A stretch of DNA of 64,000 nucleotides from Sipunculus nudus (Eukaryota > Annelida > Sipuncula > Golfingiida > Sipunculidae). The stretch spans positions 49,568,750 through 49,632,749 of the forward strand of contig CM049318.1 in the NCBI GenBank assembly GCA_026874595.1. The letters run 5' to 3'. The position numbers were made by a program, and so were the translations under genes. Positions 12,721 to 23,701 of the stretch are shown piece by piece. Below the pieces are notes generated by a model. It had not been told where the DNA came from and did no database searches. It worked only from the letters and a program-made list of their open reading frames with translations. Numbering within the stretch: the stretch's first letter is position 1; each line of letters opens with the position of its first letter.

Positions 12721-13076
12721 TTAACCCACAGGAATGTGTAATATTTCTATATAGAACAAGTTGGATCTAAAGTATCAGTCATTGCTCTGCGTGTCGTATG
12801 CAAGTTTTAAATTCTTGTGCCCAACCTGCTCTATATACAAGCAAAATATGTCGCCATGGATGAATAACGTATATCATAGTATTTCAAGTATATGGAAACG
12901 ATGATATTATTTTATCCGCCAAAACAGAGTTTTGCGGATACTATGTTTTCAGTTGCACGCCGCCCCCGCCGTCGCCTAGGTTTCCGGAGAACTCCTCCGT
13001 AACCACATTGCAGAATTTTTTAAAATTCGGAATTATGATGTGGTCACATGTGAATTGCTGTGCCCTAATTTTTGGT

Positions 13077-13089
13077 TGACCTCTGACCT
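13077..13089 (-). promoter_or_regulatory. DR1 nuclear-receptor-type motif in Helitron A1 5' domain
   Basis: On the minus strand this reads AGGTCAGAGGTCA: two perfect AGGTCA half-sites one base apart, the classic DR1 arrangement bound by RXR, HNF4 and COUP-TF-type receptors. It sits at the same place in the 5' domain as the sites at 13,768, 14,065 (one change) and 23,524. Binding in this animal is inference. Confidence 0.4.
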
Positions 13090-13767
13090 TTCCTCTCTGC
13101 CCAGCGTCCATTTGTTCGTTTGTTTCAACACATAAACCCACATATCTCGGGAACCGTTGGACCGATCGGGTTGGAATTTTATATGTTTGTAGCTTTTGGA
13201 TAGCTTTATATTGTACAAAAAAAACTGGTGGCGCCACCTGCAACCAGTTTGGAACATTGTCCATCTGTTGGGTTAAAATTTCTTCTATCTCTGCAGTGGT
13301 TGGACTTATCCACCTGAAATTTTGCATGTTCATATATCTTAGGTATCTTTTTGGATTTTATGACAGGTGGCGCCACTTAAATTCACGTTTACGCTGCAGA
13401 AAACCAAGCTCATATCTCGGGAACCGTTTGACCGATTGGGCCAAAACTTTGCATGTATATATATCTCACATAGCGTTTTATAATATGTAACACAGGTGGC
13501 GCCACCTATAGCCATTTTTGCATGGCGTCCATCTGTTTGCCCGCTTTTGGAGAAATTACTCGTATCTCTAGTGAGAGTGCTTTTATTCACCCGATATTTT
13601 GCACAATTATATATCTGGGATAGTTTTTTTTCATTTATATGGCAGGTGGCACCACCTACATTCACGTTTATGCTGCAGACATCCATGCTAATATCTCAGG
13701 ACTGGTTTCACATATAAGCCTTATACTTTGCATGGGTAAATCTTACTTCAGCGCCCTCATTTTAGGT

Positions 13768-13780
13768 TGACCTTTGACCT
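13768..13780 (-). promoter_or_regulatory. DR1 motif in an internal copy of the Helitron 5' domain
   Basis: The minus strand reads AGGTCAAAGGTCA, a perfect DR1. It lies in a partial internal duplication of the 5' domain, followed by the same CTTTCCTCTCxGCCCAGCGTCC context as the first copy. Confidence 0.4.
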
Positions 13781-14799
13781 TTCCTCTCGGCCCAGCGTCC
13801 ATTTGTGCGTCTTTTTACACATATAAAGCCACATTTCAAGAACTATTTGACCGATCGGGTTGATATTTTGTATGATTGTAGCTCTTGGTAACCAATTTTT
13901 GCACAGTGTCCATCTGTTTGTCTGCCTGGTGAAAATTACTCATATCTCCGCCGCCGCCGCCGCGTTCGTTTCCGGAGAACTCTTCTGAGACTACTGGACC
14001 GATTTTTCCGAAAATTACACCAATTATCGGGTCACATGTGAGCTGGTGCCTAACCATTCGGTGTTGATCTCTGACCTTTCCTCTCTCCAGTGCGTCCATC
14101 TGTGCGTCTGTTTTGACACATTTATCAACATATCTTCGGACTCGTTTGGCCAATCAGGAAAACATTTTTACACAGATGCAGCCCTTTAATACCTTTATAA
14201 CATACACCAAAAAGTGGCGCCACCTGCTACCATTTTTGCAGAGAGTCCATCTCTTCGTTTTCCTTTGGTTTAATCACTCATATCTCGGTAGTAGTTTGAC
14301 CATTCACCTGCAATTTGGCATGCGTATACATCCTGGATAGCTTTCTTGATTTTATGACAGGTGGCGCCACCTACAATCACGTTCATGCTGCATATATCCA
14401 TGTTAATATCTCCGGACTGGTTTGACGTACCTGCCTGAAGGTTTGCATGTGTTTGGATCTCACATAGCTCTTTATCATACAAGAAATTGGTGGCGCCACC
14501 TGCAACCATTTTTGCACAACGTCCATCTGTTTGTCTGCTGTGGGATAAAATCACTCATATCTCGGCACTCGTTTGACTTTACCACCTGAAATTTTGCATG
14601 TGTAAACATCTTGGATACTGTATCATTCAAATAACAGGTGGCGCCAACTAAAATCATGTTTACGTGGCAGACATCCATGTTAATATGTAACACATCTAAC
14701 TCTATTTACCCTTGCCACTCAATCCATGCCCCACTTAAAACCGTCCTACTCTGATTCTGGCGGACACACGTAGTCGCTTGTCGACTACCAGTATTCTAG

Positions 14800-16541
14800 T
14801 TTAAATATGTTATTTTCCCATTGAATTTTCATTACCAAATATTGCTGTAAGAAAATATGGAAAAATTTTTGTTAGTTATTTTTTTTTTAAAATGTGCAAA
14901 TTATTGCGCAATTTCTCATCTATCTTCCATAATATTTCTACCATTAGAGAGATACAATATTTAAACCTCTACTGAATATGATAACGGATTCTAAACATCA
15001 AATATGCAAATTTATTCATGTATAGTTAATCCAGATGAAAGGCAAGTTTTACCTCTAATGACCAATGCTAAACTTATTTTGACGCAGTTCCTTCAAGTTG
15101 GTATCAAAATTAAATGAACGGTTACGGATACTTCCCTTTGTGTATCTTATTGATAAAGTTAACTTTTTATAGATTAACTGCCCAGTATATATTTTATAAA
15201 ACAAGGCTGCAGAACCTGCGGCAGGAGTAACACGGGAAGGACCAAATACATATCATTTGAAGAGCATTATTAAAACCGTCAGAAACATTTTGATAATTAA
15301 ACTGCTGACAACTTTTTTTCATATGGCCATTTTGCTCCCTTTTTTTTACCAATTTTGTGCCCAACAGTCACAATCAACAAATTAGTACAAAGGGTTTACA
15401 TTTTAGATCAGTTGTCTCTTAACGACCTTGGGCGATGTATACAGTATGCCATTAACAAAAGGTGTCCCTTCTCCAATATTTAAGTACTCACCTTGAAATC
15501 GGTCAAATGTAATGTCTTAACCTAGATTTTAATGTTCATTGATTTATATAAAACCATGTTAGCAAGGTTGGATGCACATTTTAAATCTTATTATGCAAAT
15601 GATGTTTGGGAATTTTATTTTTTTCAGTATCGCCATTGTAAACCATTATTATTCGACTACATGCTGTCTTCTTTGTGTCCACCAAAGGTAAACGTGTTCG
15701 GTCTTCATTTTTTTTATATTATTACGCAAATCAAGAGAGCCATCTTGGAATACTGGCTTGTCTCTAATATGTAAGAAAAGAGGATGAAATTACAAAAGAT
15801 GATATTTGTGTCTGGCTTTATTTTTCATTGTATCTGGAACACCCTCTTTGCAACAATAAAATTCAGATCAGGTATTAAAGATGGAGTAACATAAACCTTT
15901 AACACATTCACTGAAAAGTCCATGTTCACCCCCAGTGCCAGGGCCATATACAAGGACCCCAACAGTCCCGAGAGCTGCAGTGGTATCAAGACTAGTATAG
16001 GTGATTGGCACTGGGGGAATCATAATAACTGACGGGTATACACGTCATTGGCAGCGTATGTGTTAAAGCTCATATTGTCATCACTTGTCTTAATGGAATA
16101 CCTACCATTGATTTTGCATTGAACTAGTAATTATAACCCTTTGGTCAGGCATTGAGTTACAATTAGCTCATTATAAATCCATCGGCGGGGAGATGTGATT
16201 GGCATTTGGACTTAGAAAATGTAAATGTCGCTTGTACAGGGAGATGTTCGAGAACGCAAGGATTATAAACTGGTAAATAACGTGCAATATATCTGGGTCT
16301 AGGTAAATAATTTACCAATAATCATATCTGATTCTAAAGATATTGGAAAACGTTTATTTCCTGTCAATGGCGCCCTTAATTTGCTTATAACAAACCATAT
16401 GAAAATTTAAATTGATTCCTAACCGTTGTTGATATTCTTTGATATTGATCCTTGACCATAAAACCTAGGTCTGAACAAATTTTTGGAACATTATTGTTAG
16501 TTCTTGATATAATGGAAAATTATTGTTAGTTCTTGAGATAG
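14800..16541. other. No gene seen; AT-rich spacer and old array remnants
   Basis: No exon or RNA gene recognised. A stretch at about 16,330-16,541 has boxes of the diverged tandem array (CCTGTCAATGGCGCCC, CCTTGACCATAAAACCTAGGTCT, GTTAGTTCTTGA). The latter part, ATTATTGTTAGTTCTTGA, is duplicated immediately before the solo LTR. Confidence 0.45.
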
Positions 16542-17377
16542 TGTTACGGAACCTAATATCAACAGATCACGTATGCGTGATGAACAAAAAATTTGTAATA
16601 GAGAAAAAATCAGATTCTGTAACACTAGGCAGCGTGAAATGTCTAGGGGAATGAATAAAGAAGTCCGTGGTTTTTTGTTAACAAATAACTATAATTTATT
16701 CTTAAAACAACCCTTACATTACAATACACCAAATCAATACAATTACACAGTATAACAGCAGTATAACAACAAATCAATACAATCACACAGTAAAATAAAC
16801 AAAGTGCACAGTACCTGGATACCACCTGTGTCACAGCGATAAGTCCTTTAAAATGTATAAGCCGGACAAACAGTTCACACAAATTCTCTCGGAGAATAAC
16901 AGTCTAATGTAAAGCTCTTGTAACAATCCCGAAAGTAAACTGAAGACCAAATAAGATTCGCTACAAATCCAGAAGAAAATCTATAATTGCGGCACTTATC
17001 GGAATAGGCCCCACAAGCTGACATACACGCTTCTGTGTCCGCTGGAATATTCTCTCACCACTCTCCCGGCTCTAAAACACAGCCCCTATTTATAACCTTT
17101 TCACCTCAAGCCGAGAAATTTCCACTTCTCGAACAATCTAAATAATCTAACACAGTACACGTTCGAAGAACATACTAGAAGAAAGAACGCTGTGTATCTA
17201 GGGTTCAACCAAAGCGGATTAAACCGAGCCTGCAACATCCGGCCAGGCGAGGCCGCTACAACACAAGCTACGTGTGGCACACAAACCAAACGCCAGCAAC
17301 ACATGGAACATCCGTGTGCACAATGAAACAATCATCTGTAAGACCGCTGCATACATTAAAAAGGGGCACCTGTAACA
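16542..17377 (-). mobile_element. Solo LTR of a retrotransposon
   Basis: The 836-bp block starts TGTTAC and ends GTAACA, the short inverted TG...CA ends of an LTR. It is bounded by ATAG on both sides (16,538-16,541 and 17,378-17,381), a short target-site duplication. On the minus strand a TATA box (GGTTATAAATAGG, 17,085-17,097) lies about 280 bases in. A polyadenylation signal (AATAAA, 16,695-16,700 on the minus strand) lies further on, in the order expected for U3-R-U5. It is also more GC-rich than its flanks. No internal gag-pol sequence is attached, so recombination between two LTRs is the likely origin. Superfamily is not certain; Ty3/gypsy-type would fit the short duplication. Confidence 0.6.
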
Positions 17378-17700
17378 ATAGTGAAAAAAAAATACATTTT
17401 TTGTCAAAGGCGGCCCTAATTTGCATATTACTAAATATTAAAATAAAATTGTAACCCAATTGTTTTGGCTTGCTATTTTATTAATCTTTGACCATGAAAA
17501 GTTAGGTCTAGACATAGTGTAAGACCTCTTATCATGAGCAGTGCTTGATATGTTGAAACAGATAAAAAAGGTATTTCTTAATGGCGGCCTAATTCCTAAA
17601 TCCTAATGATAATACCTTATTTAAAATGTATCAGGGATTCTATATCAGTACAAATCCATCATTAACCTGTTACTTAGGTAATAGAGAAGTGAGGCAGATA
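17378..17700. repeat. Diverged tandem array, right part
   Basis: It contains GTCAAAGGCGGCCCTAATTT, CTTTGACCATGAAAAGTTAG and a second, weaker GGCGGCCTAATTCC. These match boxes in the stretches at 12.1-12.7 kb and 16.3-16.5 kb. Confidence 0.4.
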
Positions 17701-18060
17701 TCACATAAACTAATAATCCATGTCCGCAAACCTATTAAGAATTCATCCTTTTTTTTTAATATGCCCAATATTTCGCTTTGACTCGTGTATCCTAAATATT
17801 TCGTACCGGTACGTTTGCAAAGAGACTCTCTCCAGAAATTGGTCTGGTTAAATTTTGAGGTGTTACTCTTGACAGATTCTGAGCCTGGTCTATTTAAACG
17901 GACCGCAGTACCCTCATCACTGCATGTTAAACCTACGCCCGCTGGTGTATGTAGAAGCCGCGGTGCATTGTAGGGTCAGACTGTGACCCCCTTCAACCCC
18001 AAACAGCAGAGTCGTACTTTTGTGGGTCCGAGTCTGCGCAGTGTGCCCCAAAACACTTGT

Positions 18061-18350
18061 TTGCATTCAATTGATTATTCGGTCCATATTGTTTGGTTTA
18101 TTAATAAGTGACTGTACATTGAGGAGTATTCCTTGATGATGTGAATCCGGATGAGAATCCGGATGATGTTACAGATCCACACCAAAATCTAATTGATTCT
18201 TCATTGGCCCAGTCCCGAAATGGTCTGAAATTTTTATGAGATTCTGTTCATGGTTGTGTGTGTTTATGTTGCGAACACACACACACACACATCATCAAAC
18301 AAACACTAACAGACGAACGGGGATGCCCGCTTACCCTTCTCACTGAGGCA
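18061..18350 (+). mobile_element. Hairpin-headed MITE family, copy 1 (headless)
   Basis: It shares with the other copies the order TTGCATTCAxTTxATTCGG, TAAGTGACTGTACATT, ATTCCTTGATGATGT, AATCCGGAT, CCAAAATCTAATTGATTCTT, TTGGCCCA, ATGAGATTCTGTTCATG, then a (AC)n and AAAC-rich tail and ACGGGGATG. Here the AATCCGGATGA block is doubled. The 5' hairpin is missing. Confidence 0.6.
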
Positions 18351-18998
18351 AAAAATGAGGGAACAAGACTCACACAGGACAACCATCACTCATTAAATAT
18401 ATTAGCCTAACATTCTACATGCTGAATGAAATAAAAAAAAATATTTGTATCAAGATATTTAAAGGGACTGAGTCTTACTAGGGCGCTTGTTTAATAACCT
18501 TATTTTTTATCAACCTTAGGTTGATGGAGCCTTTCATCCCAGACATTTAACTGAGGGAAGTGATATCAATTATCAGGAACTACTTACAGCTTTAGGATTT
18601 TCCGACATATGCTTGTATCGTGCTAATCTAAATCCAGGCCGTTACGGCAATCAATAAGTCACAGGTGAAGTTGTTTGGTGTTTGATATCACTGACGTGAC
18701 GGGATTAAAATTTAATTCCATAGATTAATGCCGTCACTTTACTGGTAATGAAACCAAGATCAGAGAAACAGCTGGCAGCAGATAAGCAGAGGACTTACGT
18801 ACGAGTAGGGTTTTGGTTTATGGACGAAGACATTGTGTCATCCTTATACCTGTTCCCGCTTTTTAAGCATGAATTCCAATTACATATAACGATCTCACGC
18901 CCAGTTATTTCATTAGATTGGCCTGGTACATTTTAACATATTTCTTATATAACATGAAATCCTCTAAGAATGCAAGTCACCTCCATAGGTGTGTGTGT

Positions 18999-19018
18999 GG
19001 GGGGGGGGGGGGGGGGGG
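18999..19018. repeat. Poly-G tract of 20
   Basis: An uninterrupted G run follows (GT)n. It is one of at least nine G or C runs of ten or more bases in this window. Confidence 0.9.
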
Positions 19019-19137
19019 TCGCTATTTGGAAAGTAACAGAGTCAGAAAAAAAAAAAACATTGAGTTCCAGAATCCCCGTCAAAATGAGAGTAGTGTGTAC
19101 TCATACCACAACTAACAGATACTAATATTCAAAATAA

Positions 19138-19280
19138 CATGATTCACTTATTTGGCCCATATTCCTTCTTTTATTCGTCCATAATTAAGTGACTGTACAT
19201 TTGTGAATATTCCTTGATGACGTTCTTGAATCCGTTTCATTTGCCAAATCCAAAATCTAAACGTTTCTTCAGACAGGAAA
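19138..19280 (+). mobile_element. Hairpin-headed MITE family, copy 2 (core only)
   Basis: Core boxes GATTCACTTATTTGGCCCAT, TAAGTGACTGTACATTTGTG and AATATTCCTTGATGA match the other copies. Both ends are lost. Confidence 0.6.
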
Positions 19281-20184
19281 ATGTAAAGCGATCCTATCCA
19301 TTACCTGCGGTGAGATGCCTGTGGTTAATTTTGAGGTGACCTTGGCATGGACAACTGTTCCGTACGTCACATCATCAATACACCTAGCTTCCATATATGC
19401 CCATTTGTTTATCATTTTTATCCAGAAGCAAACCAAAAATTAGTATCAGACAGTTAAGTAATTGCTTGCAAATTGTAACCTGTTAAGGTACGGCGCTCAA
19501 AGGATCTTTACTTCTGGCTTTCCGTTAGAAGGGCACATTACCTCGAGTTAATTTAAAAGAACCACATAGGCTTTAGTTGAAGTCAGTGCGTATACTTTAT
19601 CGGCCAATGAACCACCTAAACGTTTAATTAAATTTCCTCATGCATGAGATCTCACTGAAAACCTGTTTACAGATTACATACAAGAATTTACCTAATTATC
19701 TTGCATTTGATTCGGATGACGTTACAATGTCTACCCCTTTAACTCGGCAGCAACAAACCTGGGAACCTATGGACCTTGGATGAACTCTCCCTCCGGCGAT
19801 AGTGGAGACAGACGTCGAATTACACCTTGACGTACTTGTTGATAATCTTCATTAAGCTAATGCAAACCCTTCGAGACTTATTACAGAGCAGTGCGCCAAC
19901 ATCACCGCATGACATCAAACTGGAGAAGTGTCCATGACAACGATTCATGACACATTACATATGAACTCCCCAAGTACCCTCATTCAAGACAGTCTTCAAC
20001 CACGCTATGATGTCTGGCCACGCGATGAGTAATTTTATTTTGACAGGAAGTTATATGTCTACATTTACTGTGAATATTTGCCTCCATTTGGAGGGTATGC
20101 GTTCATCCTAGACCGTGTGTATGTGTGTGTGTTCGAGTGTTTGTTCACAATATAGCTCCGCGACCCCCCTCCCCTGTAATATCA

Positions 20185-20432
20185 GGATCTTTTAAGGGCA
20201 TCTCGGAAAAGGACCAATGAAGAATTGATTGCATTGATACGCTACATGATTCGGGTTCAGGAACTTTATCAATTAATATTCACAAATAAACAGTCACTTA
20301 TGCACAAATGAACCTGGGAATATAGACCAAATAAGTGAATGCAAACACGGTTTTGGTAGCATCCCACAATAGGAACACCCCCCCCCCCCTCCCATACACA
20401 CAGGGCGGAGGCCTGCATTCCTTAGAATGCAG
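20185..20432 (-). mobile_element. Hairpin-headed MITE family, copy 3
   Basis: Reading the minus strand, it opens with a perfect 8-bp-stem hairpin CTGCATTC-TAAG-GAATGCAG (20,413-20,432), then GCCTCCGCC, a C/G run, TTGCATTCACTTATTTGG, TAAGTGACTGT, and the later boxes in family order. It is the best copy for defining the 5' end. Confidence 0.65.
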
Positions 20433-20589
20433 ATTACTAGTTTTGTATGAGACTTTCGGGATATAATGGAGAGAAACTAACTTAAAGTTGATTAAACGTT
20501 ATACGTATAGCTTGGATGGATGGTAAATAAGAAGATACAGCTTCTAGTTAGGATTCTTCATCTTGCATATAAATCACCCAGATACAGTC

Positions 20590-20705
20590 ACCGGTAATGT
20601 TTTGTTTTAATTGAAACTTATGCACGAATGAACATAGTAATGTAGGCCGAATAATTGAATGCAAACATTGCTTGAGGCTTGCAATCCTTAGACTGCGGAT
20701 TTCTA
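20590..20705 (-). mobile_element. Hairpin-headed MITE family, copy 4 (5' part)
   Basis: The minus strand has a decayed head hairpin near 20,688-20,705, then TTGCATTCAATTATTCGGCC and ACATTACTATGTTCATTCGTG. The rest of the element is gone. Confidence 0.5.
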
Positions 20706-22518
20706 TATTAACAGTGGGGACTGTGAGGCAAAGACGGTTGATCAGTCCTTCGATACCATGGATATGTGGTTTAGTGTTTTTTTTGTGAATTTTAACTTAC
20801 AAATAACTCAATATTACTAAAAAGCAGAAAGGGATAAACCTAATTCCAAGCTTTAGTCATGCAAGCATGATTTGATTACATCTATATATCCCTCCAAACT
20901 TCCGTTGTTTATCGTCCTGTTTACAGGTTTAAGGTTTACATGCACTGGGTTTACTGGGTTATATTGATTTGAATATATGTTTTAAGATAGCTTTCCGAAA
21001 ATGGAGAAGATGAAACTATAATGAGTTATTACGGACACTGTGTAGTTAAAGTATTCCTGAAAAGGGTGTTCACCATATATGAGCTTTACGTCATACCACG
21101 AAACATTTAACTATTACGTAGTCATACAATTGTATATACAGAATATTTTGAAAACGGTTCATTGTCCTGAAAAAAAAAATATGTATATAACAAGAGACCC
21201 AGGGGTCTAATGTTCACTCTGTGAATTACTGTGCAATTTGGCATGTGATTAAAAAAAAATGAATGTGAAAATACCATTCATTCCTTTCCAAGTAGACATT
21301 GTCCTATTGCACAAGGAAGGTGGCGCCACCTATCTGGTTTATGAGAAAACTTTCCAAGATGACTGCACATGCCAAATTTCAGACCAATACTCCTGAGATA
21401 TGGGCCATTTTCACCCAAAGCAAATGTATGAATGGACACCACAGGAAAATGATTGCAGATGGCGCCACCAGTCTTGTTTACGAGATGGAGGTGACGAAGT
21501 TCTATGGACATGCACAATTTCAACCCAATACACTGAACAAACACTAAGACAATCAGATGGCAAATGCAAAGTTGGACACTCCGCAAAAAGTATTGTAGGT
21601 GGCGCCACCTGTCTGGTTAATGAGAAAATTTCCTAGATGGATAGACATGACAAATTTCAGATCAATACATTGAACCACTTCTGAGATATGAGCAATTTTC
21701 ACCCACAGCAAATGTACCAGGGATGCCATGGGAAAACGATTGCAGATGGCATCATCAGTCTTGAGTGTAAGTCTGAGGGGTCCAAGATCTATGAATATGC
21801 AAAATTTCAGCTAAATACGTTGAACCACTCCTGAGATTGAGGGTTGTTATATAAAAGAAACCAAATTTGTACTGCACAAAAAGGTTCTCCATCATTGTTA
21901 CCTATAACTACATAGGTGATGGAACAAGTATGCCAGGTTTTGGAAAGATCAGTCCAAGAGTCCTAGAGGAGACTCTGTTTTTGTGGATTATAACAAATAA
22001 ATACTTAATGACATAAGCAGAAAACACCATTACAGCCTGCTGAAAGTAGCAAAACTGGTGGCACCACCTGGAGGTCAAAATCATTAAGCAGTCACATGAT
22101 CAATATTCCTGTGAAATTTGAAACTGAAGGCTGCAGCAGTCCTAAGATATTTGGTAACAGACAATACATCATGTATAGAAACACATCAAGTTCCGTAGAT
22201 ATGCCATTTTGAAAATCACCTGACTGAATTTATACTCAAATTATTCCTCTTCCTCTAAGGAACTGTTGACTATGAAATAGCCAAAGTATTTATACTTTAT
22301 GACATATCTTGGAAAAAGCAGAAAAGACCATTACAACCTGTAGAAAGTAGGTAAACAGTAGGTCAAATTATTTAGCAGTCACATGATGCAGTTCCTAAGA
22401 TAGTTAGTAATAGACAATACATCATGTATAGAAACACATCAAGCTGTCAAATTTTGCAATCGACACAGTTCCATAGAGACGCCATCTTGAAAATGAATTG
22501 ACTGAATTTATACTAAAA

Positions 22519-23701
22519 CTAGAATACGGGTAGTCGACAAGCGACTACGTGAATCCGCCAAAATCAGAGAAGGACGGGTGAGGTGAGGCATGGATTGAGT
22601 GGCAAGGGGATATAGAGTTACATGTGTTAAATATTAGAATGGATCTCTGCCACAGAAACATGATTGTAGGTGGCGCCACCTGTTATTTGAACAAGAAACT
22701 ATCCAAGATATATACACATGCAAAATTTCATGTGGAAAAGTCAAACCACTGCAGAGATATGACTGATTTTATCCTACAGCAGACAAACAGATGGACGCTG
22801 TGCAAAAATGGCTGCAGGTGGCGCCACCATTTTTGTTCATGTTATAAAGCTATCCAAGGGCTACATTTGTGTAAAAAATTTTCCTGATTGGTTGAATGAG
22901 TCCGGAGATATAAGCATGGATGTCTACAGCGTGAACGTGAATGTAGGTGGCGCCACCTGTCATAAAATCAAGAAAGCTATGCGGGATGTATAAGCATGCT
23001 GAATTTCAGGTAATTTGGTCAAACCACTGCAGAGATATAAGTGATTTTAACCAAAGGCAGACAAACAGATGGACGCTGTGCAAAAATGGTTGCAGGTGGC
23101 GCCACCTTTTGTTGTGTATGTTATAAAGCTATCCCAGGGCTACATTTGTGTAAAAAAATTTTCCGGATCGGTCAAACGGTTCCCAAGATATATGGATTTA
23201 TGTGTGGAGCGTTAACGTGAATGTAGGTGGCGCCACCTGTCATTAAATCAAGAAAGCTATCTAGGATGTATATGCATGCTGATTTTTAGGTGAATTAGTC
23301 AAACCACTGCAGAGATATCAGTGATTTTAACCCCAGGCAGATGAACAAATGGACACTGTGCAAACATGGTTGCAGGTGGCGCCACCTTTTGTTGTGTATG
23401 TTATAAAGCTATCCCAGGGCTACATTTGTGTAAAAATTTTTTCCGGTTCGGTCAAACGGTTCCTGAGATATATGTGTTTATGTGTGGAAACAGACGCACA
23501 AACGGACGCTGGGCAGAGACGAAAGGTCAGAGGTCAAGGTCACTTGGTTAGGCACCAGTTCACATGTGACCCGATAATTTGTGTAAGTTTCGGAAAAATC
23601 TGTCCAGTAGTCTCAGAGGAGTTCTCCGGAAACGAACGCGGCGGCGGCGGCGGCAGAACCCGGTCAAAAACATAGTATCCGCAAAACTTCGTTTTGGAGG
23701 A
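22519..23701 (-). mobile_element. Non-autonomous Helitron, copy A2, inverted and nested
   Basis: This is the second copy of the element at 12,915-14,799, in opposite orientation. On the minus strand it starts TCCTCCAAAACG, folds on GTTTTGCGGATACTATG, and carries a GCC-repeat stretch. It ends with the same perfect hairpin GTAGTCG-CTTGT-CGACTAC (22,530-22,548), seven bases, then CTAG (22,519-22,522) followed by host T. Six exact palindromes GGTGGCGCCACC lie at 22,669, 22,817, 22,946, 23,095, 23,226 and 23,375, so spacing alternates 148, 129, 149, 131, 149. Flanking sequence on both sides is the 341-bp unit of the host element, broken between TATACTAAAA and AATTATTCC. Confidence 0.75.
23524..23536 (+). 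promoter_or_regulatory. DR1 motif in Helitron A2 5' domain
   Basis: It reads AGGTCAGAGGTCA and is followed directly by AGGTCA shifted by one (GAGGTCAAGGTCA). Position and orientation relative to the Helitron 5' end match the sites in copy A1. Confidence 0.4.

Larger units (their letters stand above)
12915..14799 (+). mobile_element. Non-autonomous Helitron, copy A1, made of palindrome-bearing tandem units
   Basis: The 5' end begins TCCGCCAAAACAGAG and folds back onto GTTTTGCGGATA just inside. The 3' end has a perfect 7-bp-stem hairpin, GTAGTCG-CTTGT-CGACTAC (14,770-14,788), then seven bases and CTAG (14,796-14,799) followed by host T. TC...hairpin...CTRR with insertion between A and T is the Helitron signature. 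The 5' arm TCCGCCA also recurs inverted as TGGCGGA just before the 3' hairpin. The body is tandem units, each with GGTGGCGCCACC or a close variant: 13,227, 13,366, 13,495, 13,645, 14,214, 14,360, 14,489 and 14,637. The GC-rich 5' domain (12,955-13,130) is repeated internally at about 13,950-14,120, and part of it at 13,745-13,830. There is no Rep/helicase gene. The exact 5' base could shift by two or three. Confidence 0.75.

Noticed and set aside
13339-13686. Minus-strand frame with repeated GGATC peptide motifs across Helitron A1 units
   Set aside because: The peptide repeats only because the palindrome and unit are repeated. In the other copy the units are 148/149 bp, so the frame is not kept, and the palindrome is read in different frames. 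No start, splice or domain support.
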